Shown here: one piece after another, positions 31,271-41,930 of the stretch
Position numbering within the stretch: position 1 is the first letter of the stretch
Layout of the letters: every line of letters starts with the position of its first letter
Source: Ophioderma brevispina
Taxonomy: Eukaryota; Echinodermata; Ophiuroidea; Amphilepidida; Ophiodermatidae
Length of the DNA stretch: 64,000 nt
Assembly (NCBI GenBank): GCA_023653785.1
Contig: JAMKCH010051437.1
Span: 1-64,000 of the forward strand
Direction of reading: 5' to 3'
Position numbers and translations under genes: made by a program
The notes under the pieces: model-generated
Databases searched by the model: none
What the model was told of the DNA's origin: nothing
What the model saw: the letters and a program-made list of their open reading frames with translations, nothing else

Positions 31271-32125
31271 ATAGTTGGGTCATTTGGAGCAATTCCATGA
31301 TCGTGGAGAGCAGAGCATCATTTCTCAGTGGATTTGTCTTCTCTGAAGGTTAATGAACAAATTTAGCAGGGGTGCCCCTCGTGAAAGTGTGGGCAGAATC
31401 CAGGAGGGGGAAATTCTTAATACAGGTAACGAAAGTGTTTGTCTTGTTACCAGGATTAAAAAAAGTATAGTTTGTACTACTTACGACTTATAGTTATGGA
31501 GATATACCACAAAAATCATCAAATATCAAAGGTCATCACGAAAGGTTAAATCGTAAATATTGCTCCAATTTCTTTCAAAAATGGGCTCAAATTGTTCATC
31601 TTTCCTCAGAGAATTCAACAAAAACATTTTGCACCGGCTAACATATTTTTAAAATTCAGAGATCAATAGAGGTCAATGGGGTTGACCTTATTTGTCATTT
31701 ATCTCAATAAACAAATACAAATGAGTGTCAACTACTTTTGTTGCAATCCCTGTGGAAAGGTAACAATTTGAGACCATTTTTAAGAAATCGGTGCAATATT
31801 AAAGATTTAACCTTTGGTGATGACCTTTGACGAATTTGGTCTTATACTTCGGTAACCATACCTTGTAGGTAGTACAAACTATACCTTTTTTTAATCCTTT
31901 TAACAAGAAGAACACTTTGGTTACCTTTTTAAAGCAATCCAAGCATGTTTCATTTTTTACCCCTGTATTATGAATTTTTTCCCCCTCCTGGATTCCGCCC
32001 ACACTTTCTAGAGGGATACCCCGCTAAATTTGTTCATTAACCTTCATAGAAGACCAATCCACTGAGAAATGATGCTCTGCTCTCCTCAGTCACGGAATTG
32101 CCCCAAATGACCCAACTATCAGTTG
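31271..32125. mobile_element. Foldback element with ~420-bp arms
   Basis: The left edge atagttgggtcatttgg and the right edge ccaaatgacccaactat are inverted copies. So are gagagcagagcatcatttct, tgaacaaattta-c-gg and ccaggaggggga/tccccctcctgg further in. The two halves pair over nearly the whole length. The first ~27 bases are also present at 30226-30252, where an A tract cuts the sequence. Confidence 0.82.
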
Positions 32126-32537
32126 GTATTAGCCAAACGGAATCTGAAACCATGAATAATGTGCTGTGCGCCTAAAGTCAGCATATTGGGTCAACTACTT
32201 TTCCTCCACTATGTAAGAGACATGCCAATAATGTAAAATGGAACCTTTTACTGTATGCCAATGAAAGTGCTAAATTTCTGGTAAATGTCCTGATAATATT
32301 TATGACATTCTGAGTAGTGCTGACAGTCACTAGTTACTAATTTACAAGCTTTCATTCCCGGGCTTTCATTGCACTTCTCTGAAAGGAAACTTACGAGGGT
32401 AAAAGTACCTTGGCACTTCATGAGTACATGAATGTTAACCATAACACGCCCAAAACTCACTGAGCTCAGGCTAGGAAAGCACCAAGTCCAAAAAGATGTG
32501 ATGACATCATACGAACACACATATGGCCACAAAATCA

Positions 32538-32604
32538 CTGGCCGGGCCTAGTGGCTTGCCATCCCTGGTCATGGGGCTGTAGGGCCCTGATTTGAATTCC
32601 ATCC
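32538..32604 (+). repeat. Possible tRNA-like SINE head
   Basis: gggcctagtggcttgcc resembles an A box and gatttgaattcc a weak B box. It is not a closed cloverleaf. Low support. Confidence 0.25.
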
Positions 32605-32727
32605 AAGATGTCCAATCTTCTTTTCCTTCTATCCCTTTACCGCATCCCTTCCTCCTGGGCTAGAAGCAAAAACAAGGTTAGGGTTATTGAAGCCAAAATA
32701 ATAAAGTATCATAATTGTAAATTGCAG

Positions 32728-32985
32728 TGGCGTAGCCAGGATTTTGTTGACGAGGGTGCACAGATTTGTGAATGTACCGACACATGTATTGTACCAACAA
32801 ACAATTTTTTTGGCTCGCTGTGTTCGCCGGTTGCCCCAAATTGTTTTTACCGTCGCCTCCAAAATCTGAAGACACACCCTCAAAACAACAGCTTTATGGC
32901 TTTTAGACAAACGTAACAACGGACTATTGTCTACCGAGGGAACATCGCGGTTGGGGGGGCACATCCCCCACCCCCCGGTAAATTA
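32728..32985. mobile_element. CAGTGGCGTA-type element, fragment
   Basis: It starts cagtggcgtagccaggattt, the same end class as 4783-5015. C/G-rich blocks (gggggggcacatccccc) lie near 32953-32980. No intact opposite terminus is seen. Confidence 0.45.
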
Positions 32986-33722
32986 TAAATTTGACCAACA
33001 TATAATCAAGTTCTTTAAAAGTTGTGAAACTTCACTCATTTTTGGAGTGGGCCCTGTAGTCACTCTTTCAAGGTGAAATTAACTCTTTTGTAATTATTAT
33101 AATTTGGTGTAATGGCCTATAGTTTGCCACCACCCTGAAATTGCCCAAATGTTTGCAAACATGGCTGTATAACACATCCAGCATCATGTATGTATACAAT
33201 TTTACATTTAGGATGAGAAATAAAAACTTGGGCAACATGTTAAGGGGACAGAGTTTGGATAGACCAGAGAAGATAAGCAGATAGATGAAAGAACATTGAA
33301 TTCTTTGAAAGAAAATTAAATTCACAAACTTAAAGTCCCTATCAGTGATTTGCTAAATCAGAAAATCGAAAAAATCATAACAAATCAGATTTTGGCATGT
33401 ATGTAACACGTACGAGTATCCTAACATACCCTGCAAATGATAAGGCCAGAAGCAACCTAATATAGATAAAATCTTAGATTTTAGTCATTACTGTCCGTTC
33501 GGACACTTACTACAACACATAATTGAATGGAGATTCGTATCGTGGAATATTGCCGTTTTCTTCCTTTCCTGTGAACTCTACAGTTGGAAAAGGTAACTTA
33601 TGGGAATTCTATAGACTTACCCTTCAATTTTAAGCTATTCCTGCAAATTTCAAATATTTTGACCCTCTCTTATAAATCACTGATAGTGTCTTTAAACTTT
33701 GTCTGAATTATGAAGTCTTTTT
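32986..33722. other. No recognised feature
   Basis: AT-rich sequence with no recognised gene or terminal-repeat structure. Confidence 0.4.
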
Positions 33723-33726
33723 TTAA

Positions 33727-34067
33727 AGGTGGGTGACCGGATCATGATCCAAATCTTCATATGTTTATCCTTCACATGGAAGCATATCACCAAAAATACC
33801 TGATTACAAATTTAGAGTTAAATTGGCCCAGCCATTTGGATAGTAGAAGCAAAAATATGCACTAAATTGGCCCATAGACAGCACATGTTAATAAATGAGG
33901 TATACCACACTTGTGAGACGTTTTTGTTCAGAAAATCAAAAGGAAACATTTCCTGGGCCTAAACTTTCACTGGGATAATGAGAAAAATATGAACTTTTTT
34001 AGATACCAAAATCTCCAATTTGATGGAGTAAAGTGGGGGACGAGGTTGTGGATTGGGTCACCCACCT
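33727..34067 (+). mobile_element. TTAA-flanked MITE, family B (AGGTGGGTGACC), intact copy
   Basis: TTAA at 33723-33726 and 34068-34071. Left end aggtgggtgaccggatc; right end gattgggtcacccacct. 341 bp, non-coding. A diverged copy lies at 21084-21584. Confidence 0.85.
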
Positions 34068-34233
34068 TTAAACATGAGCATACATTGTACCAACTTTTAG
34101 CGCACCTCCAGTCAAACCTCAAGCTCACTAACTGAAAGCTACTGAAAGGCAATAATGGGTATGTGCACATATCATCACTTCAAACTTCAAACCAGACAAG
34201 CCCATGACTCATTGATGATTGACTGTTATTTAA

Positions 34234-34561
34234 AGGCTGACTCAGAGATTTTCCGATGCGGGCGCCCTCAATTTTCAAACAAATTCTTAGTTTGGGGGCA
34301 TATTACATAATGCTTGTCCATATACTAAATCACTGTGTGAAATAACTAAGCTCAAATCAGTCGTTCATATAGAAAATTACAATTATGTTATAAAATTCCG
34401 GAATTTTTGTTATACACGGTATCCTATGGCACTGTCACACTGCATAAATCCGATTCATCTCTATAATCATGGAATTAAGCAGTAGGTGGGACTATTTTTA
34501 GTTCTAGATTATTATTTTTAATTCACAAAAAACTTATATTTCGAAATCTCTGAGTCAGCCT
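34234..34561. mobile_element. TTAA-flanked MITE, family A, copy 2
   Basis: TTAA at 34230-34233 and 34562-34565; ends aggctgactcagagatttt and tctgagtcagcct. The interior aligns with 25265-25616 from end to end with small differences. Confidence 0.85.
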
Positions 34562-34595
34562 TTAAAATCTAGGTCCACTGATGCCAAAAACAAAC

Positions 34596-34952
34596 TACCG
34601 TATTGTTCCTAATAAACGCCCCGGGGGCAGTGCAGTTTCAAAAGGGAGGGCGTTTATTACAGTCAAAAATCCTGCAAAAATCACCTTACACACCGTATTT
34701 TCGCTTGATTACCAATAATACAAACAAACTAGCAGGCGGACGCTGTTTTTGCACCTCCCGTGATCAAAGTTCCATACTAATTAAACTATTACAACTGTGG
34801 ACAACAGCGATTATGATACGGATTACGGACAGTCCCAGCCATTAAATCATGTGATTTAGGTAAGCTTAACTCATTTTCTTGAATTGTTTTATCCAAAAAT
34901 CGTAGGGGGGCGTTTTATTAGAGCAGGGGCATTTATTAGGAACAACACGGTA
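34596..34952. mobile_element. MITE with TACCGTA ends (CGTTTATTAGGAACA family)
   Basis: Terminal inverted repeats ccgtattgttcctaataaac and the inverse, with a TA at both borders. Both ends carry cgcccc/ggggc blocks. The TA flanks suggest a Tc1/mariner-like source. The outer flanks also both read gatgccaa, so a longer target duplication is not excluded. Confidence 0.75.
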
Positions 34953-35352
34953 GATGCCAACTGCCAAACTTCAAGCTTGACTTGCACATCTTCAATATTT
35001 AAATACATCTATACAACTGATTTTGAGACATATGATGATGCAATAAATCCCACAACAATCTTGTCATTTTCATCCACCACTATTATTTTATTATTTTGAA
35101 GGTGCAGGGGCAGAATTTTTTTTGGGGAGGCGCACTTGGCATGATAAAGATCTATATTTTTTATGCACGGGGCACCCTGTAGATGTCATAGAATTACGGA
35201 TACGGGCATCGTGTAGATGTAGAATGACTCCTCTGTGTGGGCGCCCAGGTCGACTATGTAGCAGTCTTCAGAATTGAGCTGGAAAAATTTGGCGCCCCCT
35301 CTATTGAGAAATTTCCTGGATCTGCCCCTGAGGTGCAACCACACAAATGTTA

Positions 35353-35683
35353 GGGGCATTTCGTGATCAAAACAACCTCGTCCCCCCGACTTACCTGAAA
35401 AAAGTTGAGATTTTTATATCATCTGAACCATTAGCCTTAGTAATCACATGTGTACCAAATATTACATGAAAATTCGCGATTTTGTATTTTCTGTCCATAA
35501 ACGGACACAGCACAGTGGCCTATGGTACCGTGGGAAACAAAGAATTGCTGCTCCATTAAACACAAAAAAAACCAACCCAGCCAGATCGGCATCAACTCAA
35601 ATTTTTGTGAATAAGCTTTTCTCAAGGATATCTAGTGAACCATGAATAAAACTGAAGGTGGCTGGATATCACGAAATGCACCT
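35353..35683 (+). mobile_element. Family C MITE (GCATTTCGTGATC), left copy of a head-to-head pair
   Basis: It starts ggggcatttcgtgatc after a TTA (expected TTAA) and ends gatatcacgaaatgcacct, next to the TTAA at 35684-35687. It is an inverted copy of the adjacent 35688-36032 element. Confidence 0.8.
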
Positions 35684-35687
35684 TTAA

Positions 35688-36032
35688 AGGTGCATTTCGT
35701 GATTCTAGCACCTTCTGTTTTGTCATTGTTTCCGCAGATATCCTTGAGAAAAGTTTATTCCAAAATTTCAGTTGACTCTGATCTTCGTTTGGTGTTATGA
35801 GTAATTGTTCGTATCACAATCTCCCCATAAACACTGTACTGTAATTTCTGTCAGTTACGTACCAGAAAATAACAAAATTGACTTCTAATTTCTTGCAGAG
35901 ACCATTGAATTTGCATGTCAGATTGGGCACACTCCTAGAATCGTACTATACTTAGCCCGATAGTTCAGATGATGCAAAAATCTCAACTTTTTTAGGTAAG
36001 TTGGGGGGACGAGGCTGTGGATCACGAAATGC
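35688..36032 (-). mobile_element. Family C MITE, right copy of a head-to-head pair
   Basis: It starts aggtgcatttcgtgattct directly after the shared TTAA and ends gtggatcacgaaatgc. Paired landmarks with the left copy include atatccttgagaaaag, ataaac-g and ggggggacgagg. Together they make a nearly spacer-free palindrome of about 680 bp. Confidence 0.8.
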
Positions 36033-36052
36033 TAAGCTAACCACTGTATTAA

Positions 36053-36390
36053 AGGCCGACTCAGAGATTTCCTGGGGAGGACGCCCTCAATTTCAAACAA
36101 ATAGTGTTTTTTGCATGCACTTAATGTTTGTCCATATACTAATCACTGTGTGAAATAGCTACGCTCAAATCGAAGTCCTTCATATAGAAAATCACATCTA
36201 TGTCATAAATTTCCGGATCCGCAATTTTTGTTCTATGGCACTGTATACTATACATAAATGTTTACTGCATTAAAACTGATTCATCTCAAATTGTGGAATT
36301 CAGCATTTTAGGTAACTATCTTTAGTTCAAGCTGGCTATTTCTAATTAATACTAAGAAAAATTATAATTTCGAAATCTCCGAGTCAGCCT
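36053..36390. mobile_element. TTAA-flanked MITE, family A, copy 3
   Basis: TTAA at 36049-36052 and 36391-36394; ends aggccgactcagagatttc and tccgagtcagcct. Same interior order as the other two copies. Confidence 0.85.
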
Positions 36391-36423
36391 TTAATTACTA
36401 AAATCACACTGAAACTGTATTAA

Positions 36424-36941
36424 AGCAATAACAGCACATTTTTTTGAATAGCACGCCCAATTTTCCAACATTTTTTTTGCACAGTTGCATTGCTAACTGG
36501 CAAGTACCTGTGAATTGTAAAGCTCGAACATGTCCATGTATCACAAAAGGAGGATTTTGTAATTGGGATAATTAATATCTGAGATCGGCTGCTGAAAACG
36601 GCCTTCCAATATGAAATAGCCAGGAAATAGCACCCTGTATGTGTCTGCACTCATCCATTAGTTATTCCGTTGGTTCAGGCAAGTCAAGTAAGAGATCATT
36701 TTCGAGGTGGCACTATTTTCACAATGGACGGACAGAAATTTGGGTGTTTCCAGTTCCGCTGTTAAATTACAATGGGGATCTCAATTCTAATTACAAAATT
36801 GTTTTCTTTTTATGAAAAATACACACTTTTGAGTAATTACCATTCGCAGGTATAGTTTCCTAGACAATTGCCAACACAACTGTGTAAAAATCTTGAAAAC
36901 GTTGAAAATTGGGGGCACTCTTCAAAAAATGTGCTGTTGAT
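36424..36941. mobile_element. TTAA-flanked MITE, family D, copy 2
   Basis: TTAA at 36420-36423 and 36942-36945. Ends agcaataacagcacatttt and gggggcactcttc-aaaaaatgtgctgttgat. It includes the internal block ccttccaatatgaaatagcc, inverted relative to 30491-30902. The element's centre is itself a loose inverted repeat. Confidence 0.82.
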
Positions 36942-37468
36942 TTAAGAGTGTTTGTCAGCGAAAACCACCTAATGGTGGGAAGATGAATGTTGGAGAAATC
37001 ATTCCATATTTGGTCCCCCGCCAACAAGTTGGCGAAGGGGGACTATAGAAATGCTAGCCGTCCGTGTGTGTGTGTGTTCCACGCGATATCTTTGAAACTA
37101 AGCAAGTGTGGATGTCCATCTTCGCAACATAGATGGATCTCAAATAGGCGGTGGGTGGGATACAAAGTGGGTCAAAGGTCAAGTGTGGTAAAAAATAGGG
37201 TCAAGTGTGGTAAAAAATAGGGCTAAATCGCTATAATAAACGTCAACACGATAGGAGGGTGAAAATTGGTGGGTGTGGTCAACATTCAGTGCCAAAATTT
37301 TTGAAGGTGCAGGGTCATTCAAGGTCAAATCACTAAACATGTGGTAGGAGGATGAAAATTGGTGGGTGTGGTCAACATTCAGTGCCAAAATTTTTGAAGG
37401 TCATTTCAAGGTCATGCAGGGTCATTCAAGGTCAAATCACTAAATATGTGGTAGGAGGATGAATATTG

Positions 37469-37615
37469 GGTAGACGTTTCATATAGAAGTCCCATTGATG
37501 CAAATGAGGTATTACAATTGATTCCATCATGCGCTGTATGACGTTGTGCAGTAGTGCTTGACGGAATGGCAATACCTCATTTGCATCAATGGGACTTCTA
37601 TATGAAACGTCTACC
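37469..37615. mobile_element. 147-bp foldback MITE with 8-bp target duplication in the satellite
   Basis: Perfect 45-bp terminal inverted repeats starting ggtagacgtttcatatagaa. Flanked by gaatattg on both sides (37461-37468 and 37616-37623). The 8-bp duplication suggests mobilisation by a hAT-type transposase. Removing the element and one duplication restores a normal satellite unit. Confidence 0.92.
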
Positions 37616-38167
37616 GAATATTGATGGGGTGTGGTCAACATTCAGTACCAAAAATTTTGAAGGTCATTTCAATGTCATGCGGGGTCATCCAAGGTCAAAT
37701 CACTAAACATGTGGTAGGAGGGTGAAAATTGGTGGGTGTGGTCAACATTTAGTGCCAACACTTTTGAAGGTCATCAAGGTCATGAGGGGTTTTTTTTTAT
37801 ACAAGGTAACTTAATATGTGGGAGGAGGATGCACTTGGGTGTGGTCAACATTCAGTGCCAACAAATTTGATGGTATTTCAAGGTCATGCAGGGTCATTCA
37901 GGTCAAATTCTTGCACATGTGCATGGTCATGAAACTAGTGAATATGCGTCACATTAAATGCCGAAAATTTTGGGAAGGTCATTGGAAGGTCATGCGGGGT
38001 CAGTCACGGTCAAATCCACTAATCATGTGCAGGAGATGAAACTTGGTGGGTTGGTCAACAGTTCATGCTGAAATTTTGGAGGTAATTCAAGGTCATGTGG
38101 GGTCATTTAAGGTCAAATCACTAATCATGTGGTAGGAGGATGAACTTGTGGGTGTGGTAAACATTCA

Positions 38168-38362
38168 GTGTTCCGGGCTAGAATTTCGGCAAGATCGAGA
38201 ATCGATTCTCGCAAAGATTCATGTAAATTGATTTGCGTGAATCAATGTCGATTATTGTTAACTTTAGAGTAACACAGTAGCGAATAGATGATCTCCCGCA
38301 AATTCATGTAGAATCAAGAATGATCTCGCACTCCTGCAACAAAATTCTTCCCCTGACTGTTG
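38168..38362. mobile_element. MITE inserted in the satellite; second copy at 47531-47724
   Basis: Shared interior: gatttgcgtgaatcaatgt, aactttaga, aacacagtag-gaat and agatgat. Ends approximate ccgggctagaattt and aaaattcttcccctg. Eight-base duplications are only approximate here. Confidence 0.65.
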
Positions 38363-38574
38363 AACTTGGGGAAGGTCATTAAGGTCAAGTGGGGTCACCA
38401 AGGTCAAACGCTAAAAATGTGATATGAGGATGAAACGGGAGTGGGGGTCATAGGTTGGCGCCGTCTTTCAGAACCAATACCGTGCTTGGGGGGTCAAACA
38501 TTCCGTGCCAAAAATTTGGTTATGGTCCTTTCAAGGTCATGCAGCATCATTCAAGGTCATCTTTGCACATAGTT

Positions 38575-39125
38575 GTATGTCATGGAATAGCTTCATCAGT
38601 AGGATTGTACTATACTTATTGGTAAAGATTATGTTAGGCAAATCCAGTAAGTACTCACAATGTTTAGCTTTCGTCATCGTGGGATGATGACTTGATCACA
38701 ACTGATTCGGGTTCATGGCTTTTCCCGTGGAGATTTGACAGTACTCTCATTCCTCGGGGCGATGTTCTAGCAGTGAATCATATACATGATCTAGGGTAAT
38801 ACTGCCCAACGTCACGGTTCCTAGGTTGTGTTCCCCTCTACGTATACAGATGACCTTCTAGGATCTTCCTTGTGAAGTGATTTGCATCTATGGTCAAGTA
38901 TCTTGCCCCTTCCCAGTCTATGCATGATCTCTGCACTGCGCAATGTGGTATGTGCTGGATGATTTGTTTAACTCTGATAGAGACTCCTTTTTCTGGGCTT
39001 GGTGTACGTCCTGCCTACAATCTTCTCTGCGTTCTTCTGGAGTTCTTTTAATCTGGTGCCAAACGATCTTCCTGTCTCCCCGATGTACGATTTTCGCATC
39101 CTTTGCAGCTGATCTCATATACTAC
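38575..39125 (-). pseudogene. Penelope-like element, inverted C-terminal fragment (GIY-YIG endonuclease)
   Basis: Read on the minus strand it encodes, with frame breaks, VYEISCKGCE near 39110-39080, then a YIGETGR-like segment, RLKEHQKN-like text, and SELNKSSSTYHIAQCRDHA. This is the C-terminal GIY-YIG nuclease of Penelope-like retroelements. It corresponds to about 40620-41130 on the plus strand, in opposite orientation and directly abutting the plus-strand copy. Multiple frameshifts. Confidence 0.8.
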
Positions 39126-41160
39126 CGCGCACATCAGGTGCTGCTCAAAGCGGCAAAAAATACCAAAAATCAACATAACCAAAGGATGAAAGAATGGCAG
39201 AGCTTCAAAAGGAAGATCTCCTCATCATGGGCGCCGACAAAGGTAAATGCCCCATAGTACAGGACCTAACACATATGAAAGTAAAGTTGAAAAGCCATGT
39301 TGAGTGATGAAAGAACGTATGAGAAACTAAGAAAAGATCCAACGCCGATATACAAACGTAAGCTTGTTGGTACACTCCAAACGTTGAAAAATGAGGAACA
39401 AAATAGAGGATGGTCAATATAAGTTGTCGTATCCAACCGACCGAGAACAACCCCGCGTTGAATTGCACAAAACACGAAAAATTCACAAGAGGGTAACCTA
39501 TTCGTCCTATCGTTGACTATATTGGCAGCATTGGATATCAAAATCAGGGGGCACTCGCAGGACATCTTGTCACCTATTGTAGGAAAGTCAGAACATCACT
39601 GTCATCCAATTCCAAAAACAATGAGCTGAAGAAGGTATGAGCGCATTATATAGAGGAGGGAGAACCGTGGTTTTCCTTATCACCAACACACACCCATCAA
39701 CAAAACCTTAGAGATCAATCAGAAATCGACTAAATGAAGACGGGACACACTGGCGACACGAACAAAACTAAATGTCGACGACATAATTGAGTTCATCTTG
39801 ACTACTAAAATTTTTCGTTCAGAAAAGAAACATCTACAGTCAGTAAGAAATTTGGGGCGGCAGGCAGCAAGGGAGTCCGGGTCTGAGTGCATATAGCCAT
39901 ATATTTCATGGAGGGCTTGAACAAAGACCCGCAGCAGCAATCATGAGTGTCCTATGGATGGTAAACCAAAATTATGGGCCGTCGGTTATGTCCGATGACC
40001 CGTACTGGAAATGCATAAAGGAGGGCACGACACAAAAGGTGACAGAGCATTCTCAACACAGATGGGACACCACACAGGCTAGCATCCAATTTACACACGA
40101 GGAAGAGTCTTCGAAGGAAAAATTTTCCTTTCTTGATTACGTTGATAGTGAGAAGCAGGATGGGTCGGTTTTAAAAACTGTTGATATACAGAAAGAAAAG
40201 GAAAAACACACTAGAAATCAATATCTGAACTTTGATTCTCAGCACCCACTACATTAGAAACTCGGAGTCATCCGCCACATTGTTGGATAGAATGAATAAC
40301 ATCGTCACTGAAGAGAGGATAGAAAGAAGAGGAGGAAAAGATTAGAACTGCCTCAACAACTGGGATACCCAGATTGGACGATGGATTTAAAGTGAAACAT
40401 CAATCATGGCAAATAAACAAAAACCCCAACAGCACAGGAAAATCGACACAGGCAGAGAAAAGACGCCGAAAGGAATGGTTGTCAGCCCGTATATAGAGGG
40501 GTTGTCAGAAAAGCTTAAAGCATTCTGGAAACATTAAAAATACTACGGCATGAATGAGACCTACAAACACAATCAAGAAACTTATTGGTCCATCTTGAAA
40601 GACAAAAGGGAAGCAACCGATGTGCGAGGTAGTTGTCTGTTGACATCAGCTCAAGGATGCGAAAAATCTTACATCGGCGGAGACAGGAAGATCGTTTGGA
40701 ACCAGATTAAAAGAACACAGCAAGACGCAGAGAAGATATGTAGCAGGAAGTACACCAGAGCCCAGAAAAGGACAAGTCGCTATCAGGAGTTAAAACCAAA
40801 TCAGCATCACAGACCCCACATTGTTAGACCAGCAGAATCATGTCATAGACTGGAAGGGGCCAACGATACTTGACAGAGATTCAAATCAATTCAAAGGGAA
40901 GATCCGAGAGCAATCTGGATAGTAGAAGGGGGAACACAACTATGAACCGTGGCGTTGGCAGTATTACCCTAGATCATGTATATGATTCACTGCCTTAGAA
41001 CATCGCACACGGGAAGGAGAGTACTCTCAAAACTTGCCAACGGAGGAAGAAAAAGCAGTGAACCCGATCAGGTGTGATCAAGTCATTCCATCCACGATGA
41101 CGAAAGTAAACATTGTGGTACCTTTCTGGATTGCCCTAACATACAAATACGCAGTGGTGA
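39126..41160 (+). pseudogene. Penelope-like retroelement, decayed (reverse transcriptase + GIY-YIG endonuclease)
   Basis: Fragments in order: MAELQKEDLLIMGADKGKC near 39195, a domain upstream of the RT; PIRPIVDYIGSIGYQ near 39498-39540, an RT motif; a YVDD-like catalytic site at 39987-40000, broken by one base; KCIKEGTTQKVTEH, then FSFLDYVDSEKQDGSVL and NQYLNFDSQHPLH to 40257; KGMVV-PYIEGLSEKLKA near 40475-40525; then GCEKSYIGG near 40658-40684, SRKYTRAQ near 40743-40766 and NHVIDWEGAN-like text near 40850. RT followed by a C-terminal GIY-YIG nuclease is diagnostic of Penelope-like elements. Many frameshifts and stops; not functional as read. Confidence 0.88.
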
Positions 41161-41889
41161 TCATGATGAAACCTAGTGAATGTGGGTCAACATTCAATGC
41201 TAAAATTTTTTAATGGTAGGTAATTTGAAGGTCATGTGGGGTCATTTCAAGGTCAACATCAGTAATCATGGGTAGGAGGATTGAAACTTGGTGCATGTGG
41301 CCAACAGTTCAGTGCCGAAACTTTGAAGGTCATGCACTGGAAGAGCCTCAATGTTTCCCATCACAATCTTCACGAGATCTTAAAATTTGTGCTTCTTGTT
41401 CTTTAGCTACTGCACTGGGCGGGTGACCTTTGTGGTTCAATGAACGCCTTGTATGTCATTTGAATCTATATTGGTGGGTTTAGTGTCATGACAATAATAA
41501 CATTTCAGTCTACCATTGAAACATGTTTCTGGACGAAAATACCATATTTTGGCCCCTTATCTTAAAAAAAAAAAAATCACCTTTTGCTTGAATACACTGT
41601 ATTGTTTTAAACTGTAACACTGTATTATGTTGTGCCTGATACTGGAATTATGACATTTCCATTAACCTCATAGAGCGTGTTGTTTGCTTTGAGCACTATT
41701 TTTTTTGTACTATTCATCAAACAGTATTTGGAAGGAATTTTTTAGTTAAAACATTGGTTTTATTAAATTGAAGCCATTTTTTTTTCACCGGCAGTCACCC
41801 AGGAGGAAAACAAATATGTAATGCAAAATCACCATTGGGTTTTGTTCCTTTATGTAAATACACAATTTTGGAAGTTATCCATGTATTTA

Positions 41890-41930
<41 letters not shown>

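Larger units (their letters stand above)
37012..38574 (+). repeat. ~100-bp satellite array with GGTCAAGG motifs
   Basis: Opens with a ccgccaacaagttggcg hairpin and a GT run, then repeats a unit containing ggtcaaatcactaaa, catgtggtaggaggatga, tggtgggtgtggtcaacatt and cagtgccaaaattttt. Unit spacing measured at gtcaac is about 93-108 bp once the inserted element is removed. Units drift and shorten after about 37860. More units occur at 41160-41340 and 43440-43615. Confidence 0.85.

Noticed and set aside
37140..38570. CRISPR-like array
   Set aside because: Units are head-to-tail satellite repeats with no unique spacers of constant size, in a eukaryotic genome.
39943..40257. Independent host gene encoding a 104-residue protein
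   Set aside because: It is the reverse-transcriptase part of the Penelope-like element (KEGTTQ, NFDSQHPLH, YVDD-like site).
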